This document shows positions 55,809-64,000 of a stretch of 64,000 bases of DNA, one piece after another. A program made the translations under genes and the position numbers. Position 1 is the first letter of the stretch; each line of letters opens with the position of its first letter. The notes below the pieces were generated by a model, which saw nothing but the letters and a program-made list of their open reading frames with translations, had not been told where the DNA came from and searched no databases. Where the stretch lies: contig JANQBS010000135.1 in assembly GCA_033085395.1 (NCBI GenBank), positions 1 through 64,000 on the forward strand. The letters are read 5' to 3'. The stretch comes from Xanthoparmelia taractica. Lineage: Eukaryota > Ascomycota > Lecanoromycetes > Lecanorales > Parmeliaceae.

Positions 55809-56630
55809 CTAACACTCTCTCACCGTGTTAGAATGATTCTCATCTCTCCTAAGCTCTGACAAGTAATTTTGCAGACCGATATAAGCTTCTGCCTTACTGT
55901 CATTGTCCCCAGTCTTACTCTTTTCTAGATGCTGTATAGCTTGAACAGTGATCTGCACACGGGGGAAGTCCATTTGCAGTCGTTCCAGAGGTCCCAGTAT
56001 GAAGACGACATGCTCATCCCATGGCATAGCATTCAAGTCTCCACCCTTCTTCCATCCCACCCTGACAGTCTGCAAACAGCGAAAAGTTCTCAAATGCTCG
56101 CAAACATACTCAAGTAGCAGGACCAAGTGTACGTTCATCATGAACAGGTTCAACACAGTAGCAGAGTCTGAGCTCCACTTTGCCACCCACTCAAGGTCAA
56201 TGTCGACATGTCTGATGCTGCTTGCCAATTTGACAGACACGCTTTCCGTCTGATCTAGGTCCCAGGCGTTTGAGGACTGAAGAGCCACGCAAGCAACGCT
56301 GCTCGAGTTGATCGATACAAGGAAATGACTGTATTGAAAGAGGACGTAGCAGATTTCTTCATGGAGCTGCTTGTTGATAAGGAAGAGGGCGACTGAAGGC
56401 CTTTGCTCGTCTTTACTTTCACAGACCGTCTTTAATGAGGATGGGGGACGGATAATGTGAGGCATGGCCAAGCGGTAGATGCGGGGTCGTAATTCTGGTG
56501 GGAGATTGAGAATTGGGAAAGGACCGCCAGTGTTGCAAAATGTGACAATCGAAGCCATCGTCCTGAATTTTGAATCGTAGTGCAACCTGTTAATGCTCGA
56601 GGCAGGCTGGGGGGTTTCCTCACTGAACAA
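55809..56630 (-). CDS. F-box/2EXR-like protein, intact copy
   Basis: Single-exon ORF of 273 residues. The opening motif is GPFPILNLPPELRPRIYRLA, followed by VALFLINKQLHEEICYVLFQ, SSIRHVDIDLEWVAKW, LLEYVCEHLRTFRCLQTVRV and a C-terminal charged helix. The order (LPxELR motif, 'N+Q+HEE' helix, then a paired strand region) is typical of the large fungal 2EXR/F-box-like family, presumed adaptors of SCF-type ubiquitin ligases or of unknown function. A start at the internal ATG (56558, MASIVTFCNT) is equally plausible. Of the three related loci in this cluster only this one has no break. Confidence 0.7.
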   Translation of the reverse strand: MFSEETPQPASSINRLHYDSKFRTMASIVTFCNTGGPFPILNLPPELRPRIYRLAMPHIIRPPSSLKTVCESKDEQRPSVALFLINKQLHEEICYVLFQYSHFLVSINSSSVACVALQSSNAWDLDQTESVSVKLASSIRHVDIDLEWVAKWSSDSATVLNLFMMNVHLVLLLEYVCEHLRTFRCLQTVRVGWKKGGDLNAMPWDEHVVFILGPLERLQMDFPRVQITVQAIQHLEKSKTGDNDSKAEAYIGLQNYLSELRRDENHSNTVREC

Positions 56631-56897
56631 CTGTTTTTGTTTCCTATTGATAGGTGGGTGAGAGAAAGAAAATTGCTAGCACTGGGAATCATAGTAAACG
56701 CAATTGTGGGTTTGACTAGTGGCGAAAACCCTAGAAATCAGTGACTCGGTGAAGAGAATTGATGTCAAAGCGCTAGCCGACTGATCTCGAAATGTCTCAT
56801 TCAACGTCTCTAGCAAGTGTGCATACTGAAGCCGCTGGATGGGCCAACGACGCCTACGCTAGCTTATTTCGAACCACGTAGCAGTTCTCATGTCACT

Positions 56898-57790
56898 CTA
56901 CTCTTCCTCCTCCTCATCTGACTCCTCAAGTGTAGTCTGAGCGATTCCTGTACGACGTACAACTAGTCAGTAAATGCGCGTCCAGCTGTAAATCTATCAT
57001 CAATCACAAGAAGATGCTGACTCACGGTCCAAATCTCTCTGCCCACTCTGCGTGATTCTTCTCCCTCCTCTTTCCTCATCCTTCTCCAATACACCGATAT
57101 TCTCTAACGCCTGCATCACCTTGCGATCCACTGACCCACTAGCATCGACATGGTGGGAGGGTCTTGAGCCACGATTCTTGGTGGTGCCGTGAACTTTTCG
57201 CATGCGGCCAACACCGACGGTCTTGCGGAGGTAGATGTGGCGAGCGACGGCTGCGGCTCGGGTGTAGAACCTAGCAGATACGTATCAAGAAACGGTCAAA
57301 AAGAATCGTGGAGAGGATTATTGGACGTAGGGTGTAAGGACCGGAAGACGGAGGGATCTACCAGTCAATTGATTGTGGTGGGAGTTCTTTGGAAGGAGAG
57401 GTTTTGACGGTGTCCACCCAACCTAAGCGCAGAGAATCAGGTCAGAATGATCCGTATCTAGATGAATAGAAGCGTAGGCACAGCCGTAGCAGCCTGCTGC
57501 ATCACTGAGGACGTACCGGGAATTGGGAGCTTTCCTTGTCGCTTCAAGAAAGCCGAATAGGCATTGATGAACTGCTGTGCCTGTGAACACGCAAATTATG
57601 TTAACCATCTCCATTTCCCTATTGTCTGGACACACTGCCGCTTCCCTAAATTTCGCCCTTGAAGCCTTCGACAGGCTGCTCGCTGCTGCCTTTGTACCCC
57701 AGATTCTGTTCTCACACCTGGCGCCTAGCCTTGGGCAAGGGAGAGGGAAGTACTCACGTCGACATCGCGGACACTAACACCCCCAGTCAT
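56898..57790 (-). CDS. RPS19: 40S ribosomal protein S19 (eS19)
   Basis: Five exons on the minus strand, 57790-57758, 57580-57517, 57422-57362, 57270-57026 and 56947-56898; 150 residues. The translation runs MTGGVSVRDVD, AQQFINAYSAFLKRQGKLPI, WVDTVKTSPSKELPPQSIDW, FYTRAAAVARHIYLRKTVGV, KVHGTTKNRGSRPSHHVDAS, GGRRITQSGQRDLDRIAQTT and an acidic end, matching eS19 along its full length. Introns of 177, 94, 91 and 78 bp include three near the 5' end, as usual for fungal ribosomal protein genes. eS19 sits in the head of the 40S subunit and is needed for pre-rRNA processing. The second residue is Thr where most homologues have Pro. Confidence 0.96.
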
Positions 57791-58101
57791 GGTCACGGAT
57801 TTGACGAGTCTCAGCAATGAGAATTTTGGGTATGGTATTCCTGGAGCTTCGCCGTCTTGTTGCTACTGTCGATCTCGAATTTCGAGGTTGTGGAGGCTCG
57901 CTTAAGGCAGCCGCTAGTGCAGCCCTATGAAGCTCATCTCTTGGCGGCGCTTGGGGGAGCCTAAGGTATGTGTACTCAATTGGACAAATCCTCTACTACT
58001 GCACTGCATTTGCTTGCGGCAAAAACTACAGGTCATTGAGCGCGCTATTAATACGATCTCAGATATGTACATACAGATGTCTCCATCTGGTTACCGTGGT
58101 C
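57791..58101. other. Promoter region of the eS19 gene
   Basis: 311 bp between the eS19 start and the end of the dehydratase gene. It should contain the eS19 promoter; I see no clear consensus box. Confidence 0.45.
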
Positions 58102-60160
58102 TCAGAAGGCATCCGTCAATGCTCCATGGCTTGCATCCCCCACCAGAGCCTCGTACTTCGCCAAAACTCCTCTTGTGACAGTCCTCTTAGGCCTCTTCCA
58201 CTTTGACAGCCTCTCTTTGATCTCCTCATCGCTGAGGTCCATGCTCAACTCATTCGTCTCCGCACTAATTGTGACTACATCTCCATCCTGCACAACCGCA
58301 ATAGGGCCTCCAACAGCGGCCTCCGGTACGACATGTCCCACAATGAAGCCATGACTTGCTCCCGAATATCGGCCATCCGTAACTAGGGCTACATTGGTAA
58401 GCTTGGCGCCCATTATCGCTGCTGATGATTTCAACTGTTCTGGCATCCCTGGCCCACCTTTCGGGCCCTCGTAGCGCACAATCAGGACCAGGTTGGGACT
58501 ATGTGGGATCTCACCCTTATTGAGAGCGATGTCTAATTCCCGTTCTTTATTGAAGACGCGAGCGATCCCTGTGAATTGAGTCCCTTCTTTGCCCGTGATT
58601 TTGGCAACCGCCCCCCCAGGAGCGAGATTGCCTCGAAGAATCTGTAGATGACCGGTTGATTTGATGGGGTTTGAGAGAGGTCGGATGATGACCTGGTCTT
58701 GCTGTAGAGAGGGAAAGGAGGCCACATTCTCAGCTAGAGTCTTGCCAGTAATAGAAGGGATATCTCCCTCTAAAAGACCGGCGGCAATCAGTAGCTTTTG
58801 CACGGAGGGAATACCGCCTGCATCATAGAGGTCCGCCATGTAATACTTCCCACTGGGAGCCAGATCCGCAATGAACGGAATCTTATCGCTGACGCGCTGG
58901 ATATCGTCAAGGGTAAGATCCACGCCAGCTGTGGCAGCCATGGCAAGAAAATGCACGACACCATTCGTACTGCCACCGAGCGCCATGGTCATGACGAGGG
59001 CGTTCTCAAAGGAGCGTTTGGTAAGGAGGTCAAGGGGCTTGATGTCTTTTTCCATGCATGTTCTGATTGCGCCTGCAGCCTTAACGCATTCGCGCATCTT
59101 CGCAGGAGAAGTGGCAGGGGTAGATGACGATCCTGGGAGTGTGAGGCCCATAGATTCAATAGCGGTAGCCATGGTGTTGGCAGTATACATCCCTCCGCAA
59201 GCACCTGCCCCAGGACACGCATGCTGCTCAATGTCGTCCATAATCTCATCCTGGGTCTTTGTCACGTCTCCGCCATCTTCTGGTTGCCTAAGAGTGTTGT
59301 AGTTGTATGCTCCAGATGCTTCATAGCACGTCGAGATGTTGATAGGCTTTCGGAGGAGATTGCTATATCCAACGGCGATGGTGCCACCGTATATCATGAG
59401 AGAAGGTCTGTTGTGTCTGGCCATAGCCATGACGACACCCGGCATATTCTTATCGCAGCCGGGCAAAGCAATGCAAGCATCATGATGCTGTGCGCACGTG
59501 ACAGTTTCAATACTGTCTGCGATGAGTTCCCTGCTTTGAAGAGAAAATCGCATTCCTGTCGGTGTCAGTTTCGAGACGGGCACTGTTCATGGGAGACGCT
59601 TGAGACTCCTACCCTCGCCACCCATAGTAATAGCGTCGGAAACCCCGATAGTGTTGTATTGCCATGCCAGCATTCCTTGCTTCTGGATTGCGTCTTTGAC
59701 GGTTTTGCCAAGGTCGAGCACTGACATGGATACACAGTTTAGGGACCTTTCCACGACCCCTTGCATTTGCTTGGAATTCCTTAAAAGCTAGACTTACGAT
59801 GCATACTGGATTAGTGTCAGCTATGGCAAAACAATCAAATACGTGGACCTCTCACTTGCATGGATTGCCCTCCCACCACACTGAAGCCACGCCAACATGT
59901 GGGCTACTCTTCATTGACTGTCGGTCAGGTACGCCTGCAGCGTACAGCATTGCCTATATGGAGGTAAGCAAGGGTGTCTTTTGTTCTTATAGACCGACGC
60001 TGACCTGCGCTCCGGGAAAATCATGATCTTTGGTGATGGTGGAGGAATACCGGTTCAGTCTTGGCACGCCATCCTGAATAACTCCATTGGGTAGGTGAGG
60101 GAAGTCGAGAAACCTTGGCTCTTCCACTTCTCGCTGCTTGTCCTGATTTGATGGATCCAT
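58102..60160 (-). CDS. ILV3: Dihydroxy-acid dehydratase (IlvD/Edd family)
   Basis: Five exons on the minus strand, 60160-60005, 59953-59856, 59805-59798 (8 nt), 59720-59613 and 59555-58102; 607 residues. Iron-sulfur ligands are Cys84 in VWWEGNPCNMHLLDL, Cys157 in PGCDKNMPG and Cys243 in GAGACGGMYTANTM; the 8-nt exon supplies the middle of CNMHLL. Further family blocks are GMLAWQYNTIGVSDAITMGG, GGSTNGVVHFLAMA, ILRGNLAPGGAV, GRYSGASHGFIVGHV. The enzyme dehydrates 2,3-dihydroxy acids to 2-keto acids in valine, isoleucine and pantothenate synthesis. The N-terminus (MDPSNQDKQREVEEPRFLDF) is acidic and lacks a mitochondrial presequence, so this may be a non-mitochondrial paralogue or have another upstream start. 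It ends 311 bp from the eS19 start and is divergent from the hydrolase-phosphatase gene. Confidence 0.92.
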
Positions 60161-61295
60161 TACACAAAGACTGAGTTACAGGGATGGAAGGAAATATGGG
60201 CAGTAGGAATGAGACGAGACTTCAAATGGAGAGATGACACTGACTCTTATTTGATATGAGAAAGCACGGCGTGGCCCAAAAGAGAGACTTGCTTCCAGTA
60301 GTCACAGAAGGAAGGAAGCGGTAGAGGCTCCCGATGGGATAGCATGATTGAAGCGGGTATAGGAAAAGTGAAAAGTCACGATGTGTCGGGCAAAGGCGTA
60401 GATCTGATAGATAGTCCGGGTGGTCTCATGGGCGGTGAGTCGCGGAATCGGCAAGAGAGAGAAAGAAATGGGAGAAAGAGGTTTGGTGGCGGGTGCATCT
60501 TGACCTGCATAAAGGTGCCAGTTCGCCCGTCAAACTGGATTCCTCGGCACCTTGTGACCGGGTTGAAATTTTCATCGAGTTGAGTTTTTCTTTTGACCAG
60601 GGCAGGGCAGGGCAGAATTAGTAGTAGTGGTAGGAGAAGTCTTGACTCTTTCCCCGCCATGCTGTCTTTTGAAGCTACTATCCCACACAATTTGAATCCC
60701 GGAGCTCTGAGCTGAATGGATGAAGTTATGAGCCATATCTTTTGCATTTATATGACTAAGGTAAGTTGAAGATATCGAGGCTAAGGCATGAAGACTGATG
60801 TGGATTGGTAGAGAGGTCGGTGAAAAAAGGTTCGAAAGACGCCAGAGAAAGGAAAGGAAGCCAGGTAGACGACCCGCCCCGGACAAGAAATAATTTAAGG
60901 AAGCCACCCCGCTGGGACTCGCCGTTTATTAGGTACCCTTGTGCCCTACAACAACAACGTTAGCATACCTCTACCTTAATTTAATCATCTTCAACCCACC
61001 CAGACCCATCATGAACTGCTTAATAATCTGCGCTCAGACAACGAATGCCCATTCAACGTTGTTCCCCCCCAATGCAAAAGATAACCTTGACTCGACCTCT
61101 TATCTCAATTGGCACCAGTAAGCTGTCAAGAAAGGAACGGCGCTCGGCAGTCCACACAGACTGATGCGGCTATCCGTCCATGCTTTACCGGTAGCCAACG
61201 GTTCATGCAAATGGCACGCAAACACCCCTGCCATTTGGTTCCTCTATGCAGATGAGCACACATCATCGACAGACAGTTAGCAACTCAAAAAAAAC
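60161..61295. promoter_or_regulatory. Divergent intergenic region
   Basis: 1135 bp between the dehydratase (minus) and the fusion gene (plus). ORFs here are short and unrecognised. Some GGGCAGGGCAGGGCAG repeat occurs near 60599-60614. No Leu3-type CCGGNNCCGG site was noticed. Confidence 0.4.
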
Positions 61296-63557
61296 ATGGC
61301 CGTGCGGCATTCTTTTCCTCTTCTGACTTTCCACAACGTCCTCATCCCTCTATCTTTGATCGTCGCTGCTGCACAAACCTTGAACGAACCTCCGCCCCGG
61401 GACGCTGTACCAGCTTCCGCGTCTGCACCAGGCCCCTTTCAGCAGCTCTGCCATGCACCCACCTCCTATCTTGCCCTAACCTGGGAGCTCATCCGGCGGA
61501 AATACCGGACGGCGCTACACCCTCAATTAGGCTTTGTGGACATGGTGCAGCTCATTGCGGTATGCAGCATCATCCAAGGCATCAGGCTATGGCGCAAGAG
61601 GTCCCTCGCGCAGAAAGAACCACCTGGAATAAGCGAAGCAGGCAATGCTGGGCGCAAGGCTGGCGGCAGCACAAGGGGGTCATCGCAGATTGATACTAGG
61701 AGCTCAAGGCAAGGTGGGTTTCGATGGCGCATGCACTGGCTATCGAGAAATGCTCATGCAACAATCGTTCTAGGGCTATCGGATGCCGAAACTACTGATC
61801 CGGGTTTATTGAAAAAGCATTCTAGCTTCAAGTCCTACACCACGCCCCGCGCGACGTATCATTCAATCCGCACCTTTTACAGACCGCACCCACAAGCCGA
61901 TAAGCTTCCCTCGAAGCCGACACCCCTTCCACTTCTCGTCTTTATACACGGGCTCGGAGGGTCTTTGGCGCAGTTCCATCCTCTTCTCACCAGCCTGGTC
62001 AACGTTGCGCCCTGCCTTGGAATAGATCTACCAGGATGCGGGCGCTCGGCATTCTCACCCACATCATGGGATGCCTACACCCCGAAGGCTCTTGCACAAT
62101 TGCTCAACGTGGTAATCAAACAACACTGTGACCAGAACGAGGGTCAAGGGGCTATTTTGATCGGACATAGCATGGGATGTTCTTTAGCAGCTCTAGTAGC
62201 ATCCGCGACTCTATCATCACAAATCCAACCAGAATTCAATGTCCTAGCAATGGTCGCTATTTGCCCTCAACTAACGCCGCCTTCTGATCAACAAATTGCG
62301 CTTTTTGAGAAATTGCTCCTGGTACCGACCCCCATCTTCAATATCTGGCGGACCTGGGATAGGCGCGGTGGGGCCGAAAGTGCGAGCGTCGCTCGCTTTG
62401 TTGGAAGAGATGCAGACGTTGAGGTCAAGAAGTTGCAAGTAAGGTTCAACGAGCAAAGTCGGACTGCCGTTTGGCGAAGAATGGCATGGGGCCTCCTACC
62501 CAGTCGCCCTGCCTCAAAAGAGTCGGAGAGAGGAATGCCTGGAGTTGACGTTTGGGCCAGCCTGAAGCTACCTCTATATTTGATTGCCGGTGAGGGAGAC
62601 AGTATCACCAAAGCAGAACAAGTTATGGAGATAGGTCGAGCTTTGGGAAAACCAGATAGATCAAAGAGCAGTCAGTCGACGGAAGCACGGTCGCCGTCGC
62701 CCAAGGATGGCACGATCTCGAATCGAGAAGTCGAGCACCTTTCCCAAGACGAGGAAAGACAGAGCAAAGCGTCTGTGACAGAAGTCACTGTCATCGGAAA
62801 CGAAGCTCAGCTTCAGTCCAGCATCCCTAGCTACTCCAGACGGCGCCAAGTCCTCAAGACTTCCATCCTTCCCCTCCCCGCCTCTCATGCCCTCCTCTAC
62901 GATCCCGCGACCTACCGCACCTTAGCCGGCCTCATCCACACCTTCCTCTACGAACACGTCGACACCCGACTCTCCCTCGGCTGGCAACTCCAGCACCTCT
63001 CTACAGAAGGCAAATGGGACGTCAAGAACCTGGCTAAATGGCAAGCCGTGGCCCCAGTCTCCGACCCCATCGCCGGCATCTTCCGCGCCATGAAGACCCT
63101 GCGGGAGATTGACGATACGCACTCCCCGGACATCTTCGTCCGCAACTGGAAGGGCAAGATCAAGGCCGTCATCGATATCAGCCACGAGAGTCCCGTCTAT
63201 GACCCCAAGGGCCTCGACGAGGGCGGCATCGAATACCACAAGTTCCCTACCGTCTCCAAGATCCCGCCTACGACGGAAGAGGCGAAGGATTTCATCAAGT
63301 TGGTGGATCGGCTGCGCGCACGAACTCCGCCGGAAACAGCAAACGATGAAGCTCTCATTGGCGTGCACTGCCACTATGGTTTCAACCGCACTGGCTTCTT
63401 CATCTGCTGCTACTTGATCGAGAAGGAACATTTCGGCGTCCAGCAGGCTATCGATGAGTTTGCGAGGAATAGACCTCCGGGTATCAGGCATGCACATTTT
63501 CTCGATCAGCTTTTTGTACGCTACTGTGTGGGCTTGAAGAGGGCGCCTACGCTATGA
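61296..63557 (+). CDS. Alpha/beta hydrolase fused to a capping-RNA-triphosphatase-like cysteine phosphatase
   Basis: Single-exon ORF of 753 residues. A hydrophobic stretch at ~7-27 (signal anchor) and a weaker one at ~81-97 precede a basic linker. Residues ~210-550 are an alpha/beta hydrolase: LLVFIHGLGGSLAQFHPLL (oxyanion HG), GIDLPGCGRSA, the nucleophile elbow GHSMGCS (Ser292), candidate acid Asp435 in AGEGDSITKAEQ and His531 in LPASHALLYD. A charged Ser-rich insert (~455-515) separates the Asp and His. Residues ~585-745 are a cysteine phosphatase: IKAVIDISHESPVYDPKGLD, GIEYHKFPTVSKIPP, and the P-loop VHCHYGFNRTGFFICCYLIE (Cys692, Arg698) followed by AIDEFARNRPPGI. The HCxxGFNRTG...RPPGI pattern is closest to metazoan capping-enzyme RNA 5'-triphosphatase and DUSP11. 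Both active sites appear complete. Role unknown. Confidence 0.85.
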   Translation: MAVRHSFPLLTFHNVLIPLSLIVAAAQTLNEPPPRDAVPASASAPGPFQQLCHAPTSYLALTWELIRRKYRTALHPQLGFVDMVQLIAVCSIIQGIRLWRKRSLAQKEPPGISEAGNAGRKAGGSTRGSSQIDTRSSRQGGFRWRMHWLSRNAHATIVLGLSDAETTDPGLLKKHSSFKSYTTPRATYHSIRTFYRPHPQADKLPSKPTPLPLLVFIHGLGGSLAQFHPLLTSLVNVAPCLGIDLPGCGRSAFSPTSWDAYTPKALAQLLNVVIKQHCDQNEGQGAILIGHSMGCSLAALVASATLSSQIQPEFNVLAMVAICPQLTPPSDQQIALFEKLLLVPTPIFNIWRTWDRRGGAESASVARFVGRDADVEVKKLQVRFNEQSRTAVWRRMAWGLLPSRPASKESERGMPGVDVWASLKLPLYLIAGEGDSITKAEQVMEIGRALGKPDRSKSSQSTEARSPSPKDGTISNREVEHLSQDEERQSKASVTEVTVIGNEAQLQSSIPSYSRRRQVLKTSILPLPASHALLYDPATYRTLAGLIHTFLYEHVDTRLSLGWQLQHLSTEGKWDVKNLAKWQAVAPVSDPIAGIFRAMKTLREIDDTHSPDIFVRNWKGKIKAVIDISHESPVYDPKGLDEGGIEYHKFPTVSKIPPTTEEAKDFIKLVDRLRARTPPETANDEALIGVHCHYGFNRTGFFICCYLIEKEHFGVQQAIDEFARNRPPGIRHAHFLDQLFVRYCVGLKRAPTL

Positions 63558-64000
63558 TGTGTTGTGTAGTGTGCTGTTTCAAATCGCGGAGCGGGAGAGG
63601 AGGGGAATGGTGAATGGGCTGGGCTGGGCTGCTTCGTGAAGGTGAAGAAGTGCGAGCATATCGCGAAAGGAAATGGAGGAGCGATTAGACATTTGTAGAG
63701 CCATTTTCGCTTCTTCTTCTCCTCCTTCTTCTTCTTTTTGTAGCTTTCACGGCTTTGATAATATCTATCTATATATCTATATACCCAAACCAACCAACAC
63801 ACTCGCAGCTTTCATTGTACCCAAACCCAATAGCGGACTTTCCATCGTCGTCGTGGTTTGGTGGCTAATTTGTATGCTGATTATCCAGGAGGAGGAAGGG
63901 AGGAGGCAATGGGAATCTTTTCACTAGTAGCGAGTGAGTGAGTCTTGTAGCTATGGCGTGGCGTGGAGTGGAATGAATGTATGGAATATACGTACCATCT
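63558..64000. other. 3' flank, no supported gene
   Basis: Contains TTCTTCTCC-rich and TATATATCTATA tracts around 63710-63785 and nothing else recognised; a downstream gene may begin past the window end. Confidence 0.5.

Noticed and set aside
58871..59724. Long plus-strand ORFs opposite the dehydratase
   Set aside because: Shadows of a conserved gene.
62922..63497. 191-codon minus-strand ORF
   Set aside because: Lies opposite the phosphatase domain of the fusion gene; a codon-bias shadow.

Overview
The window is nuclear DNA of a filamentous ascomycete (Pezizomycotina). Genes carry short introns (about 47-78 bp, GTRNGT-like donors, CAG/TAG acceptors), and the protein families are fungal: Crh cell-wall transglycosylase with CBM18, Fcy2-type permease, vacuolar alkaline phosphatase, PLAC8, fungal F-box/2EXR-like proteins. 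One end is an AT-rich block with the signature of repeat-induced point mutation (RIP). The species cannot be named from sequence alone.

Layout. 1-2300 is RIP-degraded repeat DNA including an element with ~150-bp terminal inverted repeats and a 13-bp AT minisatellite. 3.9-16 kb is a gene block: PLAC8 protein, a glutathione S-transferase pseudogene broken by a 103-bp MITE-like insertion, a complex I assembly factor (NDUFAF3/Mth938 type), an NCS1 purine/cytosine permease, a GH114 protein lacking its catalytic segment, a PHO8-type alkaline phosphatase and a fungal protein of unknown function. 16-31.8 kb is gene-poor accessory DNA: two decayed retrotransposon gag relics, an integrase-like relic, a degenerate minisatellite, dispersed and tandem repeats, and a small Cys-motif gene interrupted by one in-frame UGA. 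31.9-48.5 kb holds a Crh-type GH16, a flavin-reductase-like protein divergent from an Ada-type alkylation protein, two Myb/SANT-like proteins and a BTB protein, separated by long low-complexity intergenic DNA. 52-56.6 kb is a cluster of three related F-box/2EXR-like loci (one intact, two broken) flanking a secreted zincin-like protein without HExxH. 56.9-63.6 kb is conserved housekeeping sequence: ribosomal protein eS19, a dihydroxy-acid dehydratase with an 8-nt micro-exon, and a 753-aa protein fusing an alpha/beta hydrolase to a cysteine phosphatase resembling the capping-enzyme RNA triphosphatase.

The genes do not form an obvious metabolic cluster. The most unusual items are the hydrolase-phosphatase fusion, several enzymes that keep their fold but lost catalytic residues (GH114, zincin, the methyltransferase part of the Ada protein), and the MITE-disrupted GST. 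Exon structures were worked out by hand from reading frame, splice signals and family similarity; no database search or transcript data were available.
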